A stretch of DNA of 64,000 nt from Halalkalicoccus paucihalophilus (GTDB lineage Archaea; Halobacteriota; Halobacteria; Halobacteriales; Halalkalicoccaceae), in contig NZ_LTAZ01000004.1 of the NCBI RefSeq assembly GCF_001593955.1, forward strand, positions 62,001-126,000, written 5' to 3'. A model generated the notes under the pieces. That model searched no databases, was not told the DNA's origin, and saw nothing but the letters and a program-made list of their open reading frames with translations. Numbering within the stretch: position 1 is the stretch's first letter; each line of letters opens with the position of its first letter. This document shows, piece after piece, positions 44,348 through 52,066 of the stretch. The position numbers were made by a program, and so were the translations under genes.

Positions 44348-45807
44348 GCCTCGCGGTCCAGTTGGGGATCATCGTCGGCTACCTGATCCTCGCGCTGCTG
44401 ATCGGGGTCGCGGCCTATCGGCTGACGGATCGGACCGCCGAGGACTACTACCTCGCGAGTCGGACCCTCGGCACGGTCGTGTTGCTGTTTACGACGTTCG
44501 CGACCCTGCTGTCGGCATTCACCTTCTTTGCCGGACCCAACACCGCCTACCGGGAGGGTCCCGAGTGGATCCTCGTCATGGGCGTCATGGACGGGGTGAT
44601 CTTCGCCGTCCTCTGGTATCTGGTGGGATACAAACAGTGGCTCGTCGGGCGCGAACACGGTTACCTCACGCTCGGGGAGATGTTGGGCGATCGCTTCGGG
44701 TCGGATCGTTTGAGAGGGCTCGTCGCCGGGATCAGCCTCTTCTGGCTCTTCCCGTACGTGATGCTCCAGCAGATGGGCGCGGGTACCGCGCTCACGGCGC
44801 TGACAAACGGTGCGGTGCCCTACTGGGCCGGCGCGGGCCTGATCACCGTCTTCATGATCGTCTACGTCGTGCTCGCGGGGATGCGTGGGGTCGCTTGGAC
44901 CGACACGCTCCAAGGCGCGTTCATGCTCGTGACCGTCTGGGCGGCTCTGTTCTGGATCCTCGCCGTCGCCGACGGCCCGTCGGCGGCGACCGCCGACCTC
45001 GTCGGCGTCGCTCCCGAGTTCACGGCGCTGGGTGGCGATTTCTACACCCCGGCGTTCGTCGTCACGCAGGCGGTCAGCATCGCCTTCGGGGTGGCGATGT
45101 TCCCGCAGGTCAACCAGCGCTTCTTCGTCGCCCGGTCGAGGACAGTGCTCAAGCGTACCTTCGCGCTCTGGCCCGTGCTCGTCCTTGCCCTCTTCGTCCC
45201 CGCGTTCATGCTCGGGGCGTGGGCCCGTGGGCTCGGGATCGAGGCCGCTCCGGGCGCGAACGTCCTGCCCCTGTTGCTCGCGGAGTACACCCCGGTCTGG
45301 TTCGGGGCGCTCGTGATCGCGGGGGCGGTCGCCGCGATGATGTCCTCTTCGGACTCGATGCTGCTGTCGGGCTCGTCGTACTTCACGCGCGATATCTACC
45401 GTCCGTTCATTAACCCTGAGGCCACTGAACGGCGCGAGGACCTGCTGGGGCGCGCCGGGGTGGTCGTCTTCGCGACCGGGGCCTTTCTCGCGAGCCTCCT
45501 TCGGCCCGGAACCCTGTTGGAGATCGGCGCGACCGCTTTCGGCGGGTTCGCCCAGCTCGCGCTCCCGGTGATCGTCGCGCTCTACTGGACGGGGACGACC
45601 CGGGCCGGGATCACCGCCGGAATCGCCGGGAGTCAGGCGTTCTACCTGGCGAGCGTTTTCCTCCCGTTCGTGCCGACCGCCTACGGAGGGTGGGGCGCGT
45701 CGCTGTTCGGGATGGCACTCGGACTGGCGTTGACCCTCGGCGTCTCGTGGCTCACGACGTCCGCCCCTGGCGAGCGACGGGCGATCTACTTCGAGTTCGC
45801 GGACTGA
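44344..45807 (+). CDS. Sodium/solute symporter (SSF family) partnered with DUF3311
   Basis: 487 residues from GTG 44344 (MSLAVQLGIIVGYLILA). YRLTDRTAEDYYLASRTLGT (about 24-43), then FFAGPNTAYREGPEWILVMG and MMSSSDSMLLSGSSYFTRDI near 340 are SSF core motifs. With its DUF3311 partner, resembles monocarboxylate/pantothenate-type permeases. Overlap with the small gene implies a two-component unit. Substrate inferred only. Confidence 0.88.
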   Translation: MSLAVQLGIIVGYLILALLIGVAAYRLTDRTAEDYYLASRTLGTVVLLFTTFATLLSAFTFFAGPNTAYREGPEWILVMGVMDGVIFAVLWYLVGYKQWLVGREHGYLTLGEMLGDRFGSDRLRGLVAGISLFWLFPYVMLQQMGAGTALTALTNGAVPYWAGAGLITVFMIVYVVLAGMRGVAWTDTLQGAFMLVTVWAALFWILAVADGPSAATADLVGVAPEFTALGGDFYTPAFVVTQAVSIAFGVAMFPQVNQRFFVARSRTVLKRTFALWPVLVLALFVPAFMLGAWARGLGIEAAPGANVLPLLLAEYTPVWFGALVIAGAVAAMMSSSDSMLLSGSSYFTRDIYRPFINPEATERREDLLGRAGVVVFATGAFLASLLRPGTLLEIGATAFGGFAQLALPVIVALYWTGTTRAGITAGIAGSQAFYLASVFLPFVPTAYGGWGASLFGMALGLALTLGVSWLTTSAPGERRAIYFEFAD

Positions 45808-45841
45808 GAAGCCTTAACTGCGCCGGCGAAAAAACGGGGGT

Positions 45842-45991
45842 ATGGCATCATTCGAGACGGCGGAACGCCGGACCCTGCACAAACAGATATGTATGAAGTG
45901 TAACGCGCGAAACCCACAGGACGCCGACCGCTGCCGGAAATGCGGCTACGGGAAGCTCCGCGCGAAGGCCAAGGAACGCCGTAGCGTCTAG
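45842..45991 (+). CDS. rpl40e: Ribosomal protein L40e
   Basis: 49 residues ([20 protein letters not shown]). The zinc ribbon is CMKC (17-20) and CRKCG (32-36) with the basic tail [10 protein letters not shown], identifying L40e, the small LSU protein. It lies 34 bases after the SSF stop and is short enough to be missed by automatic calls. The hairpin array begins 27 bases after its stop codon. Confidence 0.92.
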   Translation: MASFETAERRTLHKQICMKCNARNPQDADRCRKCGYGKLRAKAKERRSV

Positions 45992-46017
45992 AAACGGACC
46001 TTTTTCGTCGTCGGGTG

Positions 46018-46210
46018 TCCTCGCACGCCTGCGGCGTGCTGCGGGCACCACTCCTCGAAAAATCTCCTCCATTACCAGAACGCGAAACGTTCTGGTTAGC
46101 AGCCAGAAACCTCCGGTTTCTGGCGACATCGCAGGAGCTTCGCTCCTGCTAGCTACCGGACGCCGCTGGCGTCTGGTAACGAAAAACTGGCGCGGCGGAG
46201 CCGCGCCAGT
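46018..46210. repeat. Array of six different hairpins
   Basis: Six stem-loops follow one another with 4-7 base spacers (35 bases after the first). Stems: 46023-46039 (6 bp, loop CTGCG), 46074-46096 (9 bp, loop CGAAA), 46102-46124 (10 bp, loop TCC), 46131-46149 (8 bp, loop TTC), 46154-46178 (11 bp, one G-T, loop GCT), 46186-46210 (11 bp, loop GGA). The last five stems end in CCAG/CTGG-like or GCAG/CTGC tips but differ inside. No open frame. Not CRISPR. Confidence 0.8.
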
Positions 46211-46295
46211 CCTCCCGTTATTTAGTCAGTAGTTGTAGCTCCCTGCGCTCTCGGACCGAAACGCACTTTTGAGCGACGGAGAGAGGAGAGTATGC

Positions 46296-46380
46296 GCGAG
46301 GGTGGCTGAGCTTGGCCAAAAGTGGCGGGCTTAAGACCCGCTCCCGTAGGGGTTCGAGGGTTCAAATCCCTTCCCTCGCA
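46296..46380 (+). tRNA. tRNA-Leu (TAA)
   Basis: 85 bases, class II. Acceptor GCGAGGG (46296-46302) with CCCTCGC (46373-46379), discriminator A46380. Anticodon stem GCGGG/CCCGC with loop CTTAAGA and anticodon TAA at 46332-46334. A variable arm (TCCCGTAGGGG) follows, and the T-arm carries GGTTCAAATCC. No encoded CCA, no intron. Confidence 0.97.
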
Positions 46381-46425
46381 TTTTTCCTCTCGAACGGACG
46401 TGAGAGTCGTGAAAATCGGACTGAA

Positions 46426-46493
46426 GGATTTGAAGTACGGGACGAGTGAGCGAAGCGAACGACGTTCAGGTGATTCAAATACCTTTCCTCGTA
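46426..46493 (+). repeat. Decayed copy of the tRNA-Leu 3' tail closed by an inverted repeat
   Basis: 46472-46493 matches the last 22 bases of tRNA-Leu (46359-46380) at 18 of 22 positions. GGATTTGAA (46426-46434) can pair with TTCAAATAC (46474-46482), 8 of 9. The interior has GAGTGAGCGAAGCGAACG. Same layout as after tRNA-Val at 2630-2697, where the copy is exact. Looks like an old attachment-site duplicate or a tRNA-tail-linked hairpin element. Confidence 0.7.
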
Positions 46494-46504
46494 TCTATAC
46501 GTTC

Positions 46505-46948
46505 TTAGCCGATTCTGAACCCGACTCCGGCAGGAGATCGACAACCGTCCTCAAGCTTCTCCACTCGAAAGTAATCGGAGCCGTACGATTTCAGATCTAG
46601 ACCGAACCAGACGCTGTCGTCTTCGTGTGCGCATTCGACCCTACATAGAGGGACATCGACCGTTCCGCCGTCGACCGTAAGTTCGATACGAAACGTGTAC
46701 TCGTTATTGGCACGGATGTCGTGTCTCTCCTCGATAATATCGACGTACTCATCGTACTCGGCCGGCAGCGTGAAACCACTGCTGAACCTGCTCTCGTGCT
46801 CAAGTAGTTCGAACTCTACTTCGTGGGCCTGATCAGTGAAATTGAACATCGTGAACTCGATCGGCACCGGACGCGTTACCGTCACACATCCAGATAGACC
46901 AAGAGCTGTGACACCGGATATCGAAGCGAGAAAACGGCGTCTATTCAT
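46505..46948 (-). CDS. Putative lipoprotein, unknown function
   Basis: 147 residues from MNRRRFLASISGVTALGLSG followed by Cys, a Tat lipobox; 21 more residues upstream are unlikely. Mature part is beta-rich (PIEFTMFNFTDQAHEVEFEL) and contains LCRVECAHEDDS. Base composition is clearly AT-richer than the surroundings, including the promoter (TTTATTAAATATTTG). Not recognised. Together with the tRNA-tail copy, this suggests acquisition by transfer. Confidence 0.65.
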   Translation of the reverse strand: MNRRRFLASISGVTALGLSGCVTVTRPVPIEFTMFNFTDQAHEVEFELLEHESRFSSGFTLPAEYDEYVDIIEERHDIRANNEYTFRIELTVDGGTVDVPLCRVECAHEDDSVWFGLDLKSYGSDYFRVEKLEDGCRSPAGVGFRIG

Positions 46949-47146
46949 GTAAATACCACGGTAATTAAACACATAAATTTTATTAAATATTTGCGTAGAG
47001 GTCGTAGTCACGGTGGCCTGTCAATAACACACCCCCTTACTCTACGAGATGTCCGGTGTTCTCCGGCTAGTCGGTAATAGGGAGGCGACCCGTACTCACG
47101 ACTATACTTCCGCTGCAGACCGATGGGACCTACACCTTCGTGAGGG

Positions 47147-47306
47147 GTGTCCGTCCTCCTGCTGCTCGCCGGTTCGACGAGCTACTGGCCCTACATCGAC
47201 GGGACGAACCGAGGAGTCGACCGCGCACCGGGGTCTGCTGGGGGTGCTCCCCGGACTGGTCGTCCTCGGGGTCTATCTCTTGAAACGCCCCGCTGGCCTC
47301 GATTGA
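47147..47306 (+). pseudogene. Frameshifted remnant of a small membrane protein
   Basis: GTG 47147 opens a frame reading SVLLLLAGSTSYWPYIDGTN. From about 47216 the sense continues in the +1 frame as STAHRGLLGVLPGLVVLGVY and ends LKRPAGLD then TGA at 47304-47306. The two parts together make one plausible hydrophobic protein with a single frameshift in the GTCGACCGCGCACC region. The upstream 47050-47146 shows no further credible coding. Confidence 0.45.
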
Positions 47307-47327
47307 TCCGTCCAACGACGTGGCGGA

Positions 47328-47356
47328 CCGGCGCGCTTCGCCGCGCCGGCTTTTTT
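47328..47356 (+). terminator. Terminator-like hairpin with a T run
   Basis: CCGGCGCG (47328-47335) and CGCGCCGG (47342-47349) form an 8-bp stem with loop CTTCGC, then C and six Ts. Intrinsic-terminator shape for plus-strand transcription coming from the frameshifted remnant. Belongs to the same short-loop palindrome style as the 46-kb array. Confidence 0.5.
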
Positions 47357-47381
47357 GGAGGGGATTTTTACGGCTCGGGTT

Positions 47382-47409
47382 TCCTCGCACGCCTGCGGCG
47401 TGCTGCGGG
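47382..47409. repeat. Second exact copy of a 28-base hairpin module
   Basis: Identical over 28 bases to 46018-46045. Contains GCACGC/GCGTGC arms with loop CTGCG. Both copies lie within 1.4 kb, on either side of tRNA-Leu, in the same orientation. Upstream of this copy GGGGATTTTTACGG resembles the inverse of CTCGAAAAATCTCC next to the first copy. Confidence 0.75.
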
Positions 47410-47431
47410 AACCGCTCGCCGCAAAAAGGCC

Positions 47432-48112
47432 CTAGAATAGGAGTTCGTCGTCGTTTTCGACCATGTACAGGGTACGCGCGGAGATATTTACTGCGTGATC
47501 GCCGACGCGTTCGAGGTCCCGGATGGTCAACAGGAGCCGGGAGACGTCCTGAAGCATGTTCTCCACTTCCTCTTCGTCGGTACCGTCGCCGAGTTCCGTC
47601 TCGATCAGGTCCCGGACGACGACTTCGCTCGCGCGCTCACAGCGTTCGTCGAGGTCGTCGTCTCGCTGTGCGATCTCGTAGCAGGCCGCGACGTCCTCGT
47701 GGGCGTAGGCGGCAAGCGACGCCTCGATCATCTCCAGTGTGACCGACCCGATCCCCTGGACGTCGACGTCGGGATAGAGGTTCCGGGTCGCCTGCTTAGT
47801 GTAGTTGCCCAGATTGGTCGCGAGGTCGGCGATACGTTCGAGATCGGTGATGATCTTGAACGAGGCGGCGATGAAGCGCAGATCGCCCGCGACGGGCTGT
47901 TGGAGCGCGATCAGGTCCGTACACTCGCGTTCGAGTTCGAGATACATCTCGTTGACCTCGGCGTCGCGGGTGATGACCTCCTCGGCGAGCTCCTCGTCCT
48001 TGTCCTCCAATGCCGCAAGCCCCATCCGTAGGCGTTCTTGGACGACTTCGCCCATGTAGAGGACGTCTTCGCGCAACGCGTCGAGCTTCTGTTGGTATTC
48101 CTTCCGTGCCAT
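47432..48112 (-). CDS. phoU: Phosphate transport regulator PhoU
   Basis: 226 residues, two three-helix bundles. Two metal-binding motifs of the DxxERIxDxA/N type: ITDLERIADLATNLGNY (about 89-105) and IRDLERVGDHAVNISART near 195. Represses Pst activity or signalling when phosphate is ample. Last gene of the pst operon, 2 bases after pstB. Confidence 0.94.
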   Translation of the reverse strand: MARKEYQQKLDALREDVLYMGEVVQERLRMGLAALEDKDEELAEEVITRDAEVNEMYLELERECTDLIALQQPVAGDLRFIAASFKIITDLERIADLATNLGNYTKQATRNLYPDVDVQGIGSVTLEMIEASLAAYAHEDVAACYEIAQRDDDLDERCERASEVVVRDLIETELGDGTDEEEVENMLQDVSRLLLTIRDLERVGDHAVNISARTLYMVENDDELLF

Positions 48113-48114
48113 TC

Positions 48115-48987
48115 TTATCCGAACTTACCAGTGATGTAGTCTTCAACCCGTTGGTGTTCGGGGTTCTCGAAGATGCGGTTGGTCTCGCCGAACTCGACGA
48201 GTTCGCCGCCGGTGAGGAACACGGCGGTCTTATCGGAGATCCGAGCGGCCTGCTGCATGTTGTGGGTGACGATCACGACCGTATAATCGCGCGCGAGTTC
48301 CTCGATGAGGTCCTCGATCTGGCTGGTCGCGACCGGATCGAGGGCGCTTGCGGGTTCGTCCATGAGGATCACTTCGGGGTCGGGCGCGATCGCGCGGGCG
48401 ATGCACAGACGCTGTTGTTGGCCCCCCGAGAGATCGAGTCCCGACGAATCGAGTTTTCCCTCGACTTCCTCCCAGAGCGCTGCCCGTCTGAGCGCGGTCT
48501 CGACCGCCTCGTCGGTGACCTCCTTGCCCTGAACGTTCAGGCCGTAGGCGACGTTCTCGCGGATGGATTTCGGGAAAGGGTTGGGTTTCTGGAAGACCAT
48601 GCCGATCCGGCGGCGCAACGCGACGGGATCGACGTCCTCGTCGTAGACGTTCTTGCCTCGAAAACGGAGTTCGCCCTCGACGCGGGCGACGTCGATCAGA
48701 TCGTTCATCCGGTTGATCGACCGGAGGAACGTGGATTTCCCACAGCCCGAGGGACCGATGATCGCCGTTACCTGTTTTTCGGGGATCTCCATCGTGGTGG
48801 GCTGGAGGGCCTGTTCGTCGCCGTAGTAGACGGCCAGATCCCGGCTCTCGACGACCGTCGGTGCCGTCGAGGTCCCCTCTTGGGTGGTCTGTGTGCGTGC
48901 CTCCGAGAATCCGCCGGGATCCGGACTCGTCGAGGCGGTCGTTCCGTCGCTTTCGTCCGGATCCGATGTCGTCATGTCTTGTGTCAT
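48115..48987 (-). CDS. pstB: Phosphate ABC transporter ATPase PstB
   Basis: 290 residues with an unusual about 45-residue Ser/Thr/Asp-rich N-terminal extension before [18 protein letters not shown]. Walker [12 protein letters not shown] (about 79-89), Q-loop [12 protein letters not shown], signature LSGGQQQRL, Walker [14 protein letters not shown]. Powers high-affinity phosphate import. Its ATG overlaps the pstA stop. Confidence 0.96.
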   Translation of the reverse strand: MTQDMTTSDPDESDGTTASTSPDPGGFSEARTQTTQEGTSTAPTVVESRDLAVYYGDEQALQPTTMEIPEKQVTAIIGPSGCGKSTFLRSINRMNDLIDVARVEGELRFRGKNVYDEDVDPVALRRRIGMVFQKPNPFPKSIRENVAYGLNVQGKEVTDEAVETALRRAALWEEVEGKLDSSGLDLSGGQQQRLCIARAIAPDPEVILMDEPASALDPVATSQIEDLIEELARDYTVVIVTHNMQQAARISDKTAVFLTGGELVEFGETNRIFENPEHQRVEDYITGKFG

Positions 48988-49874
48988 TATGAACGCTCCG
49001 TCTGATACTTGTTGCGGATCAGTATCGCGATCGAGTTAATCGAGAGCAGTACCACCAGCAGCGTCACGACCCCCGCCGAGACCACGCCGTACTGGAAGGC
49101 CGTATCGGGGTAGCTCGACCAGGTGTAGATCTGCATCGGCATGGCGCTGAACTTCGCGAACAGCCCGTTCGGCACGCCGAAGACCGTCGTCGGCACGCCG
49201 ATCATGATCAGCGGCGCGGTCTCGCCGATTGCCCGCCCGAGCGCGAGGATCGTCCCGGTCATGATCCCCGGCAGCGACCGGGGCAGGACGACGTTGCGGA
49301 TCGTCTGGCGCTTGGTCGCGCCCATGCCGTAGGAGGCCTGCCGCAGCGAGTCGGGCACCGACCGGATCGCCTCCTGTGCGGCGATGATGACGATCGGGAG
49401 GATCAGCAGCGACACCGTAAACGCGGCCACCAGCAGGGTGCCGTAGCCGAAACTCAGGAGTTGGACGAACAGGCCAAGTCCCAACAGCCCGTAGACTACC
49501 GAGGGGACGCCCGCGAGGTTCGCGATGTTGAGCTGGATGAACCGCGTCAGGCGGCCGTCGGAGGCGTACTCCTCGAGGTAGATCGCCGCACCCACCCCCA
49601 ACGGAAACGTGACCAGCGCGATCAGCACCATCAGGACGATCGACCCGACCAGCGCCGGGAAGATCCCCGCCTCCTCGGCCAGGGGATGGGGCGGGCTCGT
49701 GAGGAACTGCCAGTCGAGCCAGCCGACGGCATCGACGGTGACGTAGACCAGCAACACCGCGAGCGTGACGATGCCAAAGAGCGCCGCCGCGAGCGTCACG
49801 GACTCGAAGACCCTGTCTTTCAGACGGCTGACCTCGCCGAAGTCGGTTTCGTCAGTGCGGGTTTCGGCGGCCAT
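48987..49874 (-). CDS. pstA: Phosphate ABC transporter permease PstA
   Basis: 295 residues from ATG 49874 ([14 protein letters not shown]). About six helices, with the binding-protein-dependent permease signature [20 protein letters not shown] (EAA loop region) and [20 protein letters not shown]. One continuous upstream reading runs out of frame through pstC and is dismissed. Stop overlaps pstB start, start overlaps pstC stop. Confidence 0.94.
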   Translation of the reverse strand: MAAETRTDETDFGEVSRLKDRVFESVTLAAALFGIVTLAVLLVYVTVDAVGWLDWQFLTSPPHPLAEEAGIFPALVGSIVLMVLIALVTFPLGVGAAIYLEEYASDGRLTRFIQLNIANLAGVPSVVYGLLGLGLFVQLLSFGYGTLLVAAFTVSLLILPIVIIAAQEAIRSVPDSLRQASYGMGATKRQTIRNVVLPRSLPGIMTGTILALGRAIGETAPLIMIGVPTTVFGVPNGLFAKFSAMPMQIYTWSSYPDTAFQYGVVSAGVVTLLVVLLSINSIAILIRNKYQTERS

Positions 49875-50809
49875 TATCGGTACTCCTCCCGGTAGCGCGA
49901 GGCCACCCATTCGCTTATCAGGTTCATGAGGAAGGTGATGACGAACAGCGTGAGTCCGACCGCAAACAGGCTCCTGTAGGCGAGCGACTGGCCGGTCACG
50001 TCGCTCGCGCCCAGTTGGACCATCGCGGCGGTCATCGTCTGGATCGAGTTGAGGAAGACCCCCGCGGGATCCGTGAGATCGACCAGTCGCGGCGTGTTGC
50101 CCGCCGCGATGGTCACCGCCATCGTCTCGCCGATCGCGCGGCTGAGCGCGAGGATGTACGAGGAGGCGATCCCCGAGATCGACGCCGGAACGACGACGCT
50201 CGTCGAGACGGTAAAGCGCGTCGCGCCCAGTCCATAACTGGCTTCCCGGAGCGAGTCGGGCACCGAACTCATGGCGTCCTCGCTGATCGAGGAGACCATC
50301 GGGATGATCATGATCCCGACGATGATGGAGGCGCTCAGCGCGTTGAACGTGCTGATCGTCGGGAAGACGACGCTCAGTGCGGGCGTCACGTACACCAGCG
50401 CGAAGTAGCCATACACCACGGTCGGCACGCCCGCGAGCACCTCGATCGCGGGTTTCAGTACGGATCGGACGCGATCGCTCGCGTACTCCGCGAGGTAGAT
50501 CGCCGTCAGTAGTCCGACCGGCAGCGCGATCGCCGCGGCACCGAACGTGATGACGAGCGTTCCGGTGATCAGCGGGAGCACGCCGAAGCTGACGGGGTCG
50601 TTGGCCGGGCTCCACGTCGTCCCGGTCAGGAACGCGATCGGGGAGACCTCCGCGAAGAACGTGAGTGCGTCGCCGAGCAGCGTGAGGACGATGGCGAGCG
50701 TCGTGAGGATCGACAGCAACGCACAGACGAAGAAGACCGCCCGATAGGCGAACTCGCGCGTGTTCTGTCCGCTCCGTCGCGAGAGATCCGGGGCTGTCGC
50801 GTCACTCAT
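49874..50809 (-). CDS. pstC: Phosphate ABC transporter permease PstC
   Basis: 311 residues. Six helices; typical PstC loops PIAFLTGTTWSPANDPVSFG and FGVLPLITGTLVITFGAAAI (about 65-90), then LREASYGLGATRFTVSTSVV as EAA loop. Partner of PstA in the phosphate channel. Lies 60 bases after pstS (stop at 50870). Confidence 0.94.
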   Translation of the reverse strand: MSDATAPDLSRRSGQNTREFAYRAVFFVCALLSILTTLAIVLTLLGDALTFFAEVSPIAFLTGTTWSPANDPVSFGVLPLITGTLVITFGAAAIALPVGLLTAIYLAEYASDRVRSVLKPAIEVLAGVPTVVYGYFALVYVTPALSVVFPTISTFNALSASIIVGIMIIPMVSSISEDAMSSVPDSLREASYGLGATRFTVSTSVVVPASISGIASSYILALSRAIGETMAVTIAAGNTPRLVDLTDPAGVFLNSIQTMTAAMVQLGASDVTGQSLAYRSLFAVGLTLFVITFLMNLISEWVASRYREEYR

Positions 50810-50869
50810 GCGTGTTCTCCCCTCTCTTCGTCGATCGATCCCGTCGTTGGTCGTCGAAACTGATCCCGG

Positions 50870-51841
50870 TCATGCTAGGTCCTCCAGTGCCGTATCGAGT
50901 CGATCCAGGTTCTTCCGTTTCTCCTCCTCGGTGATCGGGACGTACCCGACGTCCGAGACGAGGTCAGTCGCCGCCTTCTCGATGAAGTACCGGACGAACT
51001 TCTCGACGGCCGGGTCCGCGAGCGATTCCTTCGCGGCGTAGGTAAACAGCGGCCGCGAGAGGGGCTGATATTCCCCGGACTTCGCCGTCTCGAGCGAGGG
51101 TTCGACACAGCCCTCGCCGTTGTCGATGGCGAGCGCCTTGATCGCATCCGGGTTCTCGCTGTAGTACGAGAAGCCGAAATACCCTATCGCGTACGGCGAT
51201 CCGTTCACGCCCCGGACGATGGTTCGGTCCTTCTCGGTCGCCGAGTAGTCGTTGCGGTGGTTCGCGTCCTCACCGATGACGGTCTCGCGGAAGTAATCGA
51301 AGGTGCCGCTGACCGTCGCGGCGCCGTAGAACTCGAAGGGCTCGTCGGGCCAGTCCTCCCGGACGTCGCTCCAGCGTTCGGCGCCGTCCGCCCGCCAGAT
51401 CTGGCGGAGCTCGTCGATGGTCACGCAGTCGACCCAGTCGGCCTCCGGGTTCACGACCACGGTCAGCGCGTCCGTGCCGACGGTGAACTCGATCGGTTCG
51501 ATCCCGTTGTCGCTACACTGGGTCTGTTCGTCTTCAGCGATGGATCGGCTGGCGTTGTTGAGGTCCGTCATCCCCGGACAGAAGAAGTTCGAGAACCCCC
51601 CACCGCTGCCGGTCTGGCTGACCGAGACGTTGATGTCCGGGTACTCCTGTACGAAGTCCGAGGCGACCGCCTCCGCGATGGGAAAGACGGTGCTGCTCCC
51701 GGCGATGTTCACTTCCTTCGGTTCGCTGCTGGCCGCCCGCGTACAGCCGGCGAGGCCGATCGCGCCCGCCACCCCGGTCGCGGCCAAGAAATCGCGCCTG
51801 GATACGGAGCGGGGCGCCCACCCCGATGGGTCTCTCGACAT
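50870..51841 (-). CDS. pstS: Phosphate-binding lipoprotein PstS
   Basis: 323 residues from ATG 51841 (MSRDPSGWAPRSVSRRDFLA); a GTG 3 bases upstream is less likely. Tat lipobox GVAGAIGLAGC. The mature part has NIAGSSTVFPIAEAVASDFV and QTGSGGGFSNFFCPGMTDLN, the phosphate cleft loops of PstS. The C-terminus has PLFTYAAKESLADPAVEKFV. First gene of pstSCAB-phoU; leaderless start expected from a TATA element about 25 bases away. Confidence 0.95.
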   Translation of the reverse strand: MSRDPSGWAPRSVSRRDFLAATGVAGAIGLAGCTRAASSEPKEVNIAGSSTVFPIAEAVASDFVQEYPDINVSVSQTGSGGGFSNFFCPGMTDLNNASRSIAEDEQTQCSDNGIEPIEFTVGTDALTVVVNPEADWVDCVTIDELRQIWRADGAERWSDVREDWPDEPFEFYGAATVSGTFDYFRETVIGEDANHRNDYSATEKDRTIVRGVNGSPYAIGYFGFSYYSENPDAIKALAIDNGEGCVEPSLETAKSGEYQPLSRPLFTYAAKESLADPAVEKFVRYFIEKAATDLVSDVGYVPITEEEKRKNLDRLDTALEDLA

Positions 51842-51860
51842 CACCGGAACGTGGCCGTCT

Positions 51861-51896
51861 GAATACTAAATACCCTACTATGATTACTATATAGTA
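51861..51896. promoter_or_regulatory. Promoter and palindrome between pstS and the AbrB-PhoU gene
   Basis: Minus strand GTATTTAGTATTC (51861-51873) is a TATA candidate 20-32 bases before pstS. TACTATATAGTA (51885-51896) is an exact 12-base palindrome beside it, and the 51872-51903 tract is very AT-rich with repeated CTACTA. Suited to a phosphate-responsive operator. Confidence 0.55.
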
Positions 51897-52066
51897 GCAT
51901 ATATTCGACCGGACCGACGAGGCCCGGCGTCGATCCCGCCCGGGACTCTCCCCCGATCGTCGGCGTTACCGGCACGAATCCCGACCTGACGCGGTCACAG
52001 TCGGTCGGCAGTAGTGGCCTATATATTCATAGTCAGATTTACGTTAATCCACGGATACGGCTGCGT

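Noticed and set aside
46018-46210. CRISPR array
   Set aside because: The hairpin stems differ from each other, there is no constant repeat and no spacer of regular length, and no cas gene is nearby.
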